The notes under the pieces are model-generated. The model did no database searches and was not told where the DNA came from. It was given only the letters and a program-made list of their open reading frames with translations. The translations under genes and the position numbers were made by a program. Source: Clostridia bacterium (GTDB lineage Bacteria > Bacillota > Clostridia > Lachnospirales > Anaerotignaceae). Taken from it: a stretch of 64,000 bases of DNA. Numbering within the stretch: position 1 is the first letter of the stretch; every line of letters begins with the position of its first letter. Below, piece by piece: positions 25,013 to 32,289 of the stretch. The stretch covers positions 1 through 64,000 of the forward strand of contig CAJTDC010000013.1 in assembly GCA_910575055.1 (NCBI GenBank), given 5' to 3'.

Positions 25013-25639
25013 ATGGAGGAGAAAAAAGAACAACCCGAATGGCTGAGTGCAGCAAAACAAAATAATAAAAGAGCGTGGGAAAAGTTAGTAAAAGAAAATG
25101 AAAGTTTAGTATACCATATAGCATATCGTATGATGCAAAATGAAGAAGAAGCAAAAGATGTTTCGCAAGAAATTTTTATTAAAGTATATAGGAATTTACA
25201 AAAATTTGATGAAAAATCCACATTTTCTACTTGGATATATCGTATTGCAGTAAATACTTGTATTGATGCTTTAAGAAAAAAGAAAGGAAAAGAAGTTGTT
25301 TCGTGGGAAGAACAAACACAGCATCAAAAAGAAAATGTAACAGATACAACAGAAACACCTGAAGAAGTTTATTTACAGAAAGAGAAACAATTACAAATAA
25401 TAGATATGATACAAAATTTATCACCAGAACATAAAGCAGTGTTATTAATGAGAGATATGGAAGATATGACATATGGAGAAATTGCAGAATGTTTGTCTGT
25501 TTCTTTGGGAACAGTGAAATCACGTATTGCAAGAGCAAGAGAGCAGTTTAAAAAAGAATTTTTAGCCAAAAAGGAACTTTTAGTAAAAAAACCTCGTCAA
25601 ATAAATAAAGTAAATAAGAAAGGAGGGGATACAATATGA
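25013..25639 (+). CDS. ECF-type RNA polymerase sigma factor
   Basis: 208 residues. Region 2 (about 30-100) contains EEEAKDVSQEIFIKVYRNLQ and STWIYRIAVNTCIDALRKKK; region 4 (about 140-190) has LSPEHKAVLLMRDMEDMTYG followed by CLSVSLGTVKSRIARARE. This is a group IV sigma factor of the SigW/RpoE type that directs transcription in response to envelope stress. The next gene, its anti-sigma factor, starts four bases before this stop (ATGA-type overlap), so the pair is translationally coupled. The long Lys-rich C-terminal tail is unusual. Confidence 0.93.
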   Translation: MEEKKEQPEWLSAAKQNNKRAWEKLVKENESLVYHIAYRMMQNEEEAKDVSQEIFIKVYRNLQKFDEKSTFSTWIYRIAVNTCIDALRKKKGKEVVSWEEQTQHQKENVTDTTETPEEVYLQKEKQLQIIDMIQNLSPEHKAVLLMRDMEDMTYGEIAECLSVSLGTVKSRIARAREQFKKEFLAKKELLVKKPRQINKVNKKGGDTI

Positions 25640-26877
25640 AATGTGAAAATAGAGAAGAAAAGATTTCTCTTTATATAGACAGGCAACTGGACTGGAAAGA
25701 GGAGAAAGAATTTTTAAAACACATAAAACAATGTCCAGAATGTAAAGAGGCATTACAACAAGCACAGCAGTTAAGACAGATGCTTTTAGAAATACCTATG
25801 GAAAAAGTACCTGAAGGACTTCATCAAAACATTATGGAAACAATTAACAAAGAAATAGAAGCAAAAACAAAAGTATCCCCTCTGAAAAACAAAAAAAATA
25901 CTGCTTGGCAAAAATATGTTGCAGTTGCTGCTTCTTTTTTAATATTGGCAGGTGCATCAAAAGTATATTTTAATTATAAAACAGATGTTACAGAAAATGT
26001 ACAAATACCAGAAATGGCTTCTATGAAGTTGCAACAAACAGAAACAGATATAAAGCAAATAGATGAACAAACAAACATAGACCAACAACAAATTTCACCT
26101 ACGATTACACAAACAAGAAGTATAAATGCACCTGAAACAGCAAAAGCATTGCCAGCAACACCAAATTTAGCAACAGGCAGTACAGAATATAGTGAGGAGG
26201 GAGAACAGCAGCAAACAGAACAAGGACAACAAGAAATAACACAACAAAGTGAAACAGTACAGCAAGACAATACAAATGATGATGAAAATAATGACGAAAA
26301 TAGCGAACAATATAGTCAACAAGGAGTAATGATGCAAGCTATGGTGGCAGGAGAAGGTACAGAAGAAGAAGAAAAAAAAGAAAAAGAAATATCTTCTCAA
26401 AGTGATGAAGGGGAAAGCATAGAAGATGCTGTAACAAATACGATTAGAAGAAGTGTTCCAACAAATATGAAATCAAAATCGTTACAAATTAGTTTAAAAT
26501 CAAAAAATGAACAAAAAATAGCAGAAAATATAGAAAAAAGAGTAAAATCATTGAAAGGAGAAATAGAAGCACCTTACACAGAAGGAAGTATGACAGTAAA
26601 AATACCTATTTCAGAATATAATAATGTTATAAATTGGTTAACACAGCAATGCGAAGTAATCAATAAAAATGAAATTATAGAAGATTTAGGAAAACAATAC
26701 AAAGAAATACAACAACAATTAGATGAGGCAAAACAAACAGAAAAACAAGCAGTACAGAAAGAACAACCAAGAAGAGCACAAGAAGCAAGAAAAACACAAA
26801 AAGAATGTGAAAAGGCTTTAGAAGAATTACAAAAAACAGCAGATTTTGCAACAATTTCTATTACATTTGTAGAATAA
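25636..26877 (+). CDS. Membrane anti-sigma factor with zinc finger and DUF4349 domain
   Basis: 413 residues. The cytoplasmic N-terminus has a zinc anti-sigma motif, HIKQCPECKE (residues about 30-40, H-x3-C-x2-C). A single transmembrane helix is at about 96-112 (VAVAASFLILAGAS). A long Gln/Glu/Asn-rich linker spans about 160-260. The outer C-terminus (about 270-410) matches DUF4349: KSLQISLKSKNEQ, MTVKIPISEYNNVINWL and a coiled coil (QYKEIQQQLDEAKQTEKQ). It probably holds the ECF sigma factor at the membrane and releases it after proteolysis. The membrane protease RseP encoded at 51 kb is a plausible executor, though distant. Confidence 0.88.
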   Translation: MKCENREEKISLYIDRQLDWKEEKEFLKHIKQCPECKEALQQAQQLRQMLLEIPMEKVPEGLHQNIMETINKEIEAKTKVSPLKNKKNTAWQKYVAVAASFLILAGASKVYFNYKTDVTENVQIPEMASMKLQQTETDIKQIDEQTNIDQQQISPTITQTRSINAPETAKALPATPNLATGSTEYSEEGEQQQTEQGQQEITQQSETVQQDNTNDDENNDENSEQYSQQGVMMQAMVAGEGTEEEEKKEKEISSQSDEGESIEDAVTNTIRRSVPTNMKSKSLQISLKSKNEQKIAENIEKRVKSLKGEIEAPYTEGSMTVKIPISEYNNVINWLTQQCEVINKNEIIEDLGKQYKEIQQQLDEAKQTEKQAVQKEQPRRAQEARKTQKECEKALEELQKTADFATISITFVE

Positions 26878-26893
26878 AAGGAGGTTTTTATTT

Positions 26894-27652
26894 ATGAAGA
26901 AATTAGTTAGTATGATAACAGCAATGACAATGGCAGTAAGTGTAGCAAGTATAACAAGTGTAACTGCATTTGCAGCAGAAACAGTACAAACAACACAAAG
27001 AACAATAGAAGTCAATGGAAAGGGCGTTGTAACAGCAAAACCAGATGTAGCAAGTATTTATTTTACAGTAGAAACAAAAGAAAAAACAGCAGAGCAAGCA
27101 CAGAAAAAAAATACAGAAATAACAGAAAAAGTAACAAAAGCAATGAAAGCATTAGGAGTAAGAGATGAAAATATAATTACACAATACTATTCTATTGATG
27201 CAGAACAAGTATATGATGAACAAAAAAATAAATGGGAAGAAGATGGATATAGGGCATATAATCGCTTTTTAGTAAAAATAAATGATGTCGATAATGTTGG
27301 AAAATATATTGATGCTGCAACAAAAGCAGGTGTAACAAATGTAGGTTCTATTTCTTTCTCTATTTCTGACCCAAATCAATATTATAAACAGGCTTTACAG
27401 GCAGCAGTGAAAAATGCGTCTTCTAGTGCAGCAGCATTAGCAGAGGCTTTAGGCTTAACATTGGGGGGCTGTATTTCTGTAGAAGAAGTGTCAAGCTATA
27501 ATTCTTATGAAAAAGAAAGAGCAGTAAATAATACGAAAAGTATGGCTTTTGGAGTAGCGGATACAGCAGCACAATCAGAAGATGGTGGAGCAAATATACG
27601 CTATGAAGATATAGAAATTACAGCAGGAGTAATAATGACATATGCTTATTAA
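26894..27652 (+). CDS. Secreted SIMPL-domain (DUF541) protein
   Basis: 252 residues. An N-terminal signal peptide (MKKLVSMITAMTMAVSVASI, cleavage near AFAAE) is followed by one SIMPL domain: IEVNGKGVVTAKPDVASIYF at its start and a C-terminal IRYEDIEITAGVIMTYAY. SIMPL proteins are periplasmic or cell-surface oligomers linked to stress resistance (BP26 and YggE families). It is the third gene of the sigma/anti-sigma operon (16-bp gap, AGGAGG site). It may be part of the signal input or output of the ECF system. The gene overlaps the next one by 11 bases. Confidence 0.9.
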   Translation: MKKLVSMITAMTMAVSVASITSVTAFAAETVQTTQRTIEVNGKGVVTAKPDVASIYFTVETKEKTAEQAQKKNTEITEKVTKAMKALGVRDENIITQYYSIDAEQVYDEQKNKWEEDGYRAYNRFLVKINDVDNVGKYIDAATKAGVTNVGSISFSISDPNQYYKQALQAAVKNASSSAAALAEALGLTLGGCISVEEVSSYNSYEKERAVNNTKSMAFGVADTAAQSEDGGANIRYEDIEITAGVIMTYAY

Positions 27653-28070
27653 AAAAGAATTTGTTTACGAACATTTAGAAGAATTGGTAAAAATATGGTT
27701 AGAAACCAATATACAAGCTCATCATTTTATAGCAGAACAATATTGGAAAAGTCACATAGAATTTGTAAAACAGGCATTGCCTGATGCTATGATATTTTGC
27801 TATGGAGAACAAAATATAAAAGGATTTTTAGGTGTTTATGATGGTTTTATACAAGGACTTTTTGTAAAAAAAGAGTTTCAACGTATGGGAATAGGAAAGG
27901 CATTGATAGAAGAAGTAAAACAATATTTTGATACATTATCATTGTGTGTTTATGCTAAAAATAGTAATGCAGTTGCTTTTTATCAAAATATAGGATTTGT
28001 AATACAAGAGCAAAGTATTCAAAAAGAAACAGGAGAACAAGAATATAGTATGATTTATAAAGCAAAATGA
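27642..28070 (+). CDS. GNAT-family N-acetyltransferase
   Basis: 142 residues. The acetyl-CoA motif is LFVKKEFQRMGIGKALIEEV (Q-R-x-G-I-G-K-A), and the C-terminal strand and helix VYAKNSNAVAFYQNIGF are typical. N-terminally it reads LLIKKEFVYEHLEELVKIWLE. It resembles the YjaB/PhnO-like subgroup. The start ATG lies inside the end of the SIMPL gene, so it is translated with the sigma operon. Substrate unknown. Confidence 0.85.
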   Translation: MLIKKEFVYEHLEELVKIWLETNIQAHHFIAEQYWKSHIEFVKQALPDAMIFCYGEQNIKGFLGVYDGFIQGLFVKKEFQRMGIGKALIEEVKQYFDTLSLCVYAKNSNAVAFYQNIGFVIQEQSIQKETGEQEYSMIYKAK

Positions 28071-28130
28071 TAGTAATAGAGTAATAGACAGTATTGTAAA
28101 ATAAATTCACGCCATAATAAAAAATGATAA

Positions 28131-28158
28131 AGAATTCCTTGTGAAAACAAGGAATTTT
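28131..28158 (+). terminator. Rho-independent terminator of the sigma operon
   Basis: AATTCCTTGT and ACAAGGAATT form a 10-bp stem with a GAAA loop, followed by TTTT, about 60 bp after the acetyltransferase stop. The remaining gap to 28358 holds no gene and no riboswitch that I recognise. Confidence 0.85.
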
Positions 28159-28358
28159 TTAAATTATATTGTAAGTATATGGCATAGAATTGTATGGGTA
28201 CAATTTTGAAAAGTAGAATAAAAGCTATCATTAATTTTAAAATTAGTATTTTCAAATTTATTTGTTTTGATAAAATAGAATTCAAATATAATAGATTGAG
28301 TAGCTACTTATCAAAACAAAAAAAGGAATAAAAATACATTACAAAAGGAGTGTAAAAA

Positions 28359-28889
28359 ATGAATAGTACAGCAATAAAAATGACAACTACTAAAAAATTA
28401 ACTATTAATGCTATGTGTATTGCATTAACATTTGTTGCAACAGCATTTATCAATATTCGTTTACCTATGGCGAATGGAGGACTAATCCATTTAGGAAATG
28501 TACCATTATTTTTGGCTGCAATGATATTTGGCAAAAAAACAGGAGCGATTGCAGGGGCTTTTGGTATGGGGCTTTTTGATTTGCTTTCTGGCTGGACAGC
28601 GTGGGCACCTTTTACATTTGTAATTGTAGGAATTATGGGTTATGTAACAGGTAAAATTTCAGAAAAACGAACGGTAGTTTGGCATACTGTTGCAGTTGTT
28701 GTGGCATTATTGATTAAAATTATAGGATATTATATTGCAGAAGCAATAATATATAGAAACTGGATAGCACCAATTACATCAATCACAGGAAATATCATAC
28801 AAGTTGTAACAGCAGGTATCATTGTAATCCCCATTATCACCGCACTAAGAAAAACAATATTAAAACAAATAGGAGGTTTTGAAATATGA
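28359..28889 (+). CDS. ECF-transporter substrate-binding (S) component, B6-vitamer type candidate
   Basis: 176 residues with five or six membrane helices. KLTINAMCIALTFVATAFIN is the first helix, followed by GGLIHLGNVPLFLAAMIFG and AGAFGMGLFDLLSGW, the pattern of the ECF S-component family that includes HmpT and PdxU-type proteins (PF07155-like). It would join a shared energising module (EcfA/A'/T) encoded elsewhere. Its stop overlaps the start of an aminotransferase related to pyridoxamine-pyruvate aminotransferase, so a vitamin B6 compound is a reasonable but unproven substrate. The start has AAAGGAGTG upstream. Confidence 0.8.
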   Translation: MNSTAIKMTTTKKLTINAMCIALTFVATAFINIRLPMANGGLIHLGNVPLFLAAMIFGKKTGAIAGAFGMGLFDLLSGWTAWAPFTFVIVGIMGYVTGKISEKRTVVWHTVAVVVALLIKIIGYYIAEAIIYRNWIAPITSITGNIIQVVTAGIIVIPIITALRKTILKQIGGFEI

Positions 28890-30052
28890 ACCATATTACA
28901 TTGATGACAGCAGGGCCAACACAAGTGAGAGAGAATGTACGTTTGGCTAGAAGTACTGTCACAACAAATCCAGATGAAGATATTTCATTTTGCGAATATT
29001 ATAAACAAATTTGTGATAAATTAGCAGATTTTTTTCATACAAAAAATACATTTTATTTATTAAGTGGAGAAGGTATACTTGGATTAGAGGCAGCTTGTGC
29101 TTCATTAACAGAAGTAGGAGATAGAGTTCTTGTAATAGATAATGGTATATTTGGGAAAGGATTTGCAGATTTTGTAAAAATATATGGAGGAGAACCAATA
29201 CTTTATACTGTAGATGATAAAGAGCCAATAAATGTAAATCAGTTAGAAGAATATTTAAAAAAAGATAATAATTTTAAATATGCAACTGTTGTGCATTGTG
29301 ATACACCAAGTGGTATGCTTAATGATGTAGAAGCAATTTGTCCTGTGCTAAAACAGTATGGTATATTAACTGTAGTAGATAGTGTTTCAGCGTCTTTTGG
29401 TGTACCATTAGATGTAGGAAAAGCACAAATTGATATACTTTGTGGAGGCTCTCAAAAAGCACTTTCTGCACCGATTGGACTTACATTTTTAGGAGTAAGT
29501 GATAAAGCAATAGAAGTAATGCAGAACAGAAAAACACCGATAGCCTCTTTTTATGCAAATATATTGTCTTATGTAGGATATTATGAAAAGAAATGGTTTC
29601 CTTATACTATGCCTATTAGTGATATATATGGATTTGGTACAGCATTAGAAAATATTTTAAAAGATAAAGAATTATTTCTAAGACATCAAACCATAGCACA
29701 AGCAACAAGAAAGGCAGTGGAAGCAGCAGGATTAAAACAATATATTAAAAATGGATATTCTGATACAGTAACTGCAATCGTATTACCTGAAGGGATTTCT
29801 GCTAAAATACTTTTAGATATTATGACAAAACGTTTTCATATTATGATTTCGGGTTGTTTTGGGGAACTTGCAGGAAAAGTTATTCGTATAGGACATATGG
29901 GAGAAAATGCAAATATTGCAGATGTAGCACAGACGTTAGCAGCATTAGGAGATACATTAACTGATATGGGAGTTACATTAAAATGTGATATGAGAAAGAT
30001 ATTTTTAGAAGAAACAAAAACAAAAGTAATTGTTGAGTTTGTAAAAGAATAA
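28886..30052 (+). CDS. Class V PLP-dependent aminotransferase, alanine-glyoxylate/pyridoxamine-pyruvate type
   Basis: 388 residues of fold type I. The opening LMTAGPTQVRENVRLA is the family's GPT/P-V motif. VVHCDTPSGMLNDVEAI and TVVDSVSASFGVPLDV supply the cofactor-binding Asp. The PLP lysine is in LCGGSQKALSAPIGL. Family members transfer amino groups from alanine or serine to glyoxylate or pyruvate; pyridoxamine-pyruvate aminotransferase uses free pyridoxamine and is close in length. The four-base overlap with the ECF S component suggests a joint job in B6-vitamer salvage. The extended C-terminal 40 residues are additional to the basic domain. Confidence 0.85.
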   Translation: MNHITLMTAGPTQVRENVRLARSTVTTNPDEDISFCEYYKQICDKLADFFHTKNTFYLLSGEGILGLEAACASLTEVGDRVLVIDNGIFGKGFADFVKIYGGEPILYTVDDKEPINVNQLEEYLKKDNNFKYATVVHCDTPSGMLNDVEAICPVLKQYGILTVVDSVSASFGVPLDVGKAQIDILCGGSQKALSAPIGLTFLGVSDKAIEVMQNRKTPIASFYANILSYVGYYEKKWFPYTMPISDIYGFGTALENILKDKELFLRHQTIAQATRKAVEAAGLKQYIKNGYSDTVTAIVLPEGISAKILLDIMTKRFHIMISGCFGELAGKVIRIGHMGENANIADVAQTLAALGDTLTDMGVTLKCDMRKIFLEETKTKVIVEFVKE

Positions 30053-30068
30053 TAAAAAGTAATGATAT

Positions 30069-30240
30069 TCCCAAAAGGCATTATATTTTGGGAATATATG
30101 CTTTTTATATATAGTAAAATTTTAAAAAATTTTTATTGGACAAATCAAACAAATTATGTTATAGTGAATAAGTAAAGATTTATAAAATTGGTATCTTTTT
30201 CATCGTATAAAAAATTGTCCCAAAAGGTATACTTTTTGAG
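30069..30240 (-). repeat. MITE-like dispersed repeat, copy 2 (inverted)
   Basis: Read on the minus strand, this segment matches 22971-23132 throughout, including the central ACATAATTTGTTTGATTTGT block. The ends carry CCCAAAAGG-type inverted repeats; the right-hand one keeps CCCAAAAGGTATACTTTTTG. It sits between the aminotransferase stop and its terminator, so it is transcribed with that gene. No transposase is nearby. Confidence 0.75.
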
Positions 30241-30285
30241 AAAGAAAATTTATGCTACTCCCCCATATATAGCATAATAAAACGG

Positions 30286-30316
30286 CACTGTTTTTTAATA
30301 AAAAACGGTGTTTTTT
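30286..30316 (+). terminator. Rho-independent terminator after the aminotransferase
   Basis: CACTGTTTTTT and AAAAAACGGTG pair with a G-T step and are followed by TTTTTT. The placement downstream of the repeat implies that the repeat was inserted into an existing 3' region. Confidence 0.65.
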
Positions 30317-30331
30317 ATTTGTGTATAAAAA

Positions 30332-30357
30332 AAGGCAAGTTAGCAAAGCTTGCCTTT
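30332..30357 (-). terminator. Terminator of the SprA-like gene
   Basis: AAGGCAAG and CTTGCCTT form an 8-bp stem; on the minus strand the T run comes from the preceding AAAAAAA. It ends the gene at 30394-30948. Confidence 0.75.
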
Positions 30358-30393
30358 TCAAAATATATATGTTAATAAGGAGAACGGACAAAA

Positions 30394-30948
30394 TTAAGCA
30401 ACAGCATCAAAAAATTTTCCTTTTTGTTGCTGTGGGTCTGTAGTAGTGTCGTATTCCTGCTTTCCCCTTGTTACAGTACGTGTTTCACCGCCAGAAATGT
30501 ATACTCTGTGACATTCTGGGCAAATATCTGTTTTGTATATAACAGACTGAGAAACTACTTCTCTGTCTTCTCTTTTGGCATTTGCCTGTTCGTGAAAAAC
30601 GTGTTCCATTTCGTGATTGCGTACTGCTGCCGCCGCTCTGTCGGGTGATATTGCAGTAGGCATTTTAAATGAAACACTAGGGTCATTAGAACCATCTTGA
30701 TATTTGCGATTTTTGCAAGTTTGACACTCCTCATTAGAAAGGTCATTTTCGTCTTTTTTAGGGGAAGTGTTAGAAAGTTCTAATGTATCAAAAGGCTTGT
30801 TATTTTGTGCAACAGGTGAAGTATCATCTGTATTGCCATATTGATTTTGCACATTGTCTTTTTGAGTAGGTTGTGAAAAATTTTCAACAGGGTAAAACTG
30901 TGTTGAAACAGAATAAGCTGGTGACATATCTAATAATGAAATATTCAT
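30394..30948 (-). CDS. SprA-related putative metalloprotein
   Basis: 184 residues. The N-terminal 65 residues are polar and low-complexity. Then comes EECQTCKNRKYQDGSNDPSV with a CxxC, followed by AAAVRNHEMEHVFHEQANAK (an HExxH-like HEMEH) and IYKTDICPECHRVYISGGET with a second CxxC. This order matches the SprA-related protein family found in many bacteria, whose biochemical activity is not established. The HEMEH and Cys pairs suggest metal binding and possibly peptidase activity. It is a single-gene unit with GGAGGGG before the ATG. Confidence 0.8.
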   Translation of the reverse strand: MNISLLDMSPAYSVSTQFYPVENFSQPTQKDNVQNQYGNTDDTSPVAQNNKPFDTLELSNTSPKKDENDLSNEECQTCKNRKYQDGSNDPSVSFKMPTAISPDRAAAAVRNHEMEHVFHEQANAKREDREVVSQSVIYKTDICPECHRVYISGGETRTVTRGKQEYDTTTDPQQQKGKFFDAVA

Positions 30949-31029
30949 AAAATCCCCTCCTTTAGCCGAAAAATAATTTATATTATTATAGCAAATTAAA
31001 AATCATTTGTCGAGGGCAAATAGAAAAAT

Positions 31030-31299
31030 TTATTTTAACTTTTTATGTAGAGCAATCGCATCTGAAAAACCATTTCTGTAAAAAAGTTCTGCTATAGTAT
31101 GTAGTATTGTATTTTGAATATCATCATATTCAAAAAAAGGTGTTCCTATATTTTTCATTTGAGCAGTAAGTTCTTTTTTTTGTGAAAGTAATGTAGCAAG
31201 CTGCTCATCATTTTTCGCATAATATAGTAATAAATCAGAAATATAGTTTTCCAAAAAAGCGTTTAAATTCTGTTCCATCAGTTGTTGTTTTTTATCCAT
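31030..31299 (-). CDS. Small hypothetical helical protein
   Basis: 89 residues, no signal peptide. It reads as three helices: QLMEQNLNAFLENYISDLLLYYA, a charged middle and IQNTILHTIAELFYRNGFSD. I do not recognise a family. A strong GAGGAG site precedes the start. It lies alone between the SprA-like gene and the XRE regulator. Confidence 0.6.
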   Translation of the reverse strand: MDKKQQLMEQNLNAFLENYISDLLLYYAKNDEQLATLLSQKKELTAQMKNIGTPFFEYDDIQNTILHTIAELFYRNGFSDAIALHKKLK

Positions 31300-31466
31300 A
31301 AAAAAATGCTCCTCTCTCTAAAAACAAAACAAAATCACTTTTAGACAGAACAGATAAAAAATAAGATAAAACTATGGAAGCAATGCAGAAAAGACAATAA
31401 AAAGATTTGCCTTTCTGGCTAAAAGTTCAGCGAAAAAAAGGAATGTAAAAACATTCCTAGGGGTTC

Positions 31467-31805
31467 TTATTTTTTTTGGCGGTCTAAAAAAGTAACAATC
31501 GTTTTGACTGTCTGTAAAATCATATCTTTTTCTTCCGCCGTTCTATTTTTGGTCAATTCGTTCCAAATGTTGCTTTGCTCCTCGTCGCGATCCAAATCGC
31601 CACTATCTTGTAAAAGAGAAGTGACAGAAACATGGAGCACGTCGGCAATAGCAAGGAGGGTTTCCACAGTAGCATTGCGGCTGCCACGTTCAATTAAACT
31701 GACATAAGATACAGAAATATCAAGTAATTCCGCAAGTTGTTCCTGTGTTAAATTTTGGCTAAGTCTAGCCTTTTTTATTCTACTGCCCATTTCTTTGCAA
31801 TCCAT
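31467..31805 (-). CDS. XRE-family repressor divergent from csrA
   Basis: 112 residues, taken from MDCKEMGSRIKKARLSQN with GGGGTGAT upstream; the longer frame upstream overlaps the operator region and is not needed. The helix-turn-helix (residues 8-65) reads TQEQLAELLDISVSYVSLIE and NATVETLLAIADVLHVSV, SinR-like. The C-terminal tail (DILQTVKTIVTFLDRQ) is short and helical and may dimerise. It is divergent from csrA and flagellin; three copies of TTTGTAAAA lie in the shared promoter region, so it probably represses itself and the csrA promoter. Confidence 0.85.
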   Translation of the reverse strand: MDCKEMGSRIKKARLSQNLTQEQLAELLDISVSYVSLIERGSRNATVETLLAIADVLHVSVTSLLQDSGDLDRDEEQSNIWNELTKNRTAEEKDMILQTVKTIVTFLDRQKK

Positions 31806-31831
31806 AATATCACCCCACAACATAACTTTAC

Positions 31832-31924
31832 TTTGTAAAAGGGAAAAGGGTAACAGACTAGAAGTAAAATTTTTTGACTTTTTGTAAAAAAACACTTGAC
31901 AAATTTTACAAACAGTATTACTAT
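31832..31924 (+). promoter_or_regulatory. csrA promoter with TTTGTAAAA operators
   Basis: TTGACA (31896-31901), a 17-bp spacer and TACTAT (31919-31924) form a good sigma-A promoter reading toward csrA. TTTGTAAAA occurs at 31832 and 31881, and its inverse TTTTACAAA at 31904 falls inside the spacer. The inverted pair 31881/31904 is a likely binding site for the divergent XRE protein. Confidence 0.7.
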
Positions 31925-31967
31925 ATTTACACAGAGTAAAATTAAATTGACAAGGAGGTTGTTTAAA

Positions 31968-32165
31968 ATGCTATCACTTGGAAGGAATCCCGGAGAATAT
32001 ATCGTCATAAATGGCAATATCATTGTGGAAGTGGTGTCAATAGATGGTTCACTTCGTTTAGCGATTGAAGCACCAAAAGAAATCAAAATTGAACGAGGGG
32101 AAAACTACGAAAAACATCACGCTATACCAGATTGTATTGTACGCACAAGGGCATTAGGACGATAA
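31968..32165 (+). CDS. csrA: Carbon storage regulator CsrA
   Basis: 65 residues from MLSLGRNPGEYIVINGN, with AAGGAGG six to seven bases upstream. The beta-strand order and the hallmark VVSIDGSLRLAIEAPKEIKI, including the Arg and Glu that contact GGA in RNA, identify CsrA. It binds leaders of mRNAs and blocks ribosome entry. In Firmicutes its main target is flagellin mRNA, with FliW as antagonist; fliW is not in this window. The flagellin gene follows 125 bp downstream with a matching hairpin in its leader. Confidence 0.93.
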   Translation: MLSLGRNPGEYIVINGNIIVEVVSIDGSLRLAIEAPKEIKIERGENYEKHHAIPDCIVRTRALGR

Positions 32166-32244
32166 GAGGCATACTCTTTGTAAAACAATGAGTGTGTCAG
32201 ACTGCATATGATTTTACTCAGAGTAAAAATATTAATCAAAGGTG

Positions 32245-32282
32245 GGGGAGAAAGGATACTCCCCGTCAAAATTCAAGGAGGT
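32245..32282 (+). promoter_or_regulatory. CsrA-type binding sites in the flagellin leader
   Basis: GGGGAG (32245-32250) and CTCCCC (32259-32264) form a hairpin whose eight-base loop AAAGGATA exposes the GGA that CsrA recognises. The ribosome site itself, CAAGGAGG (about 32274-32281), is a second GGA site. One structured upstream site plus one overlapping the ribosome site is the arrangement known for the Bacillus hag leader. Confidence 0.7.
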
Positions 32283-32289
32283 AGTATTT

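Noticed and set aside
28071..28358. TPP or other vitamin riboswitch before the ECF S component
   Set aside because: No CTGAGA or other conserved aptamer motif was found in the gap.
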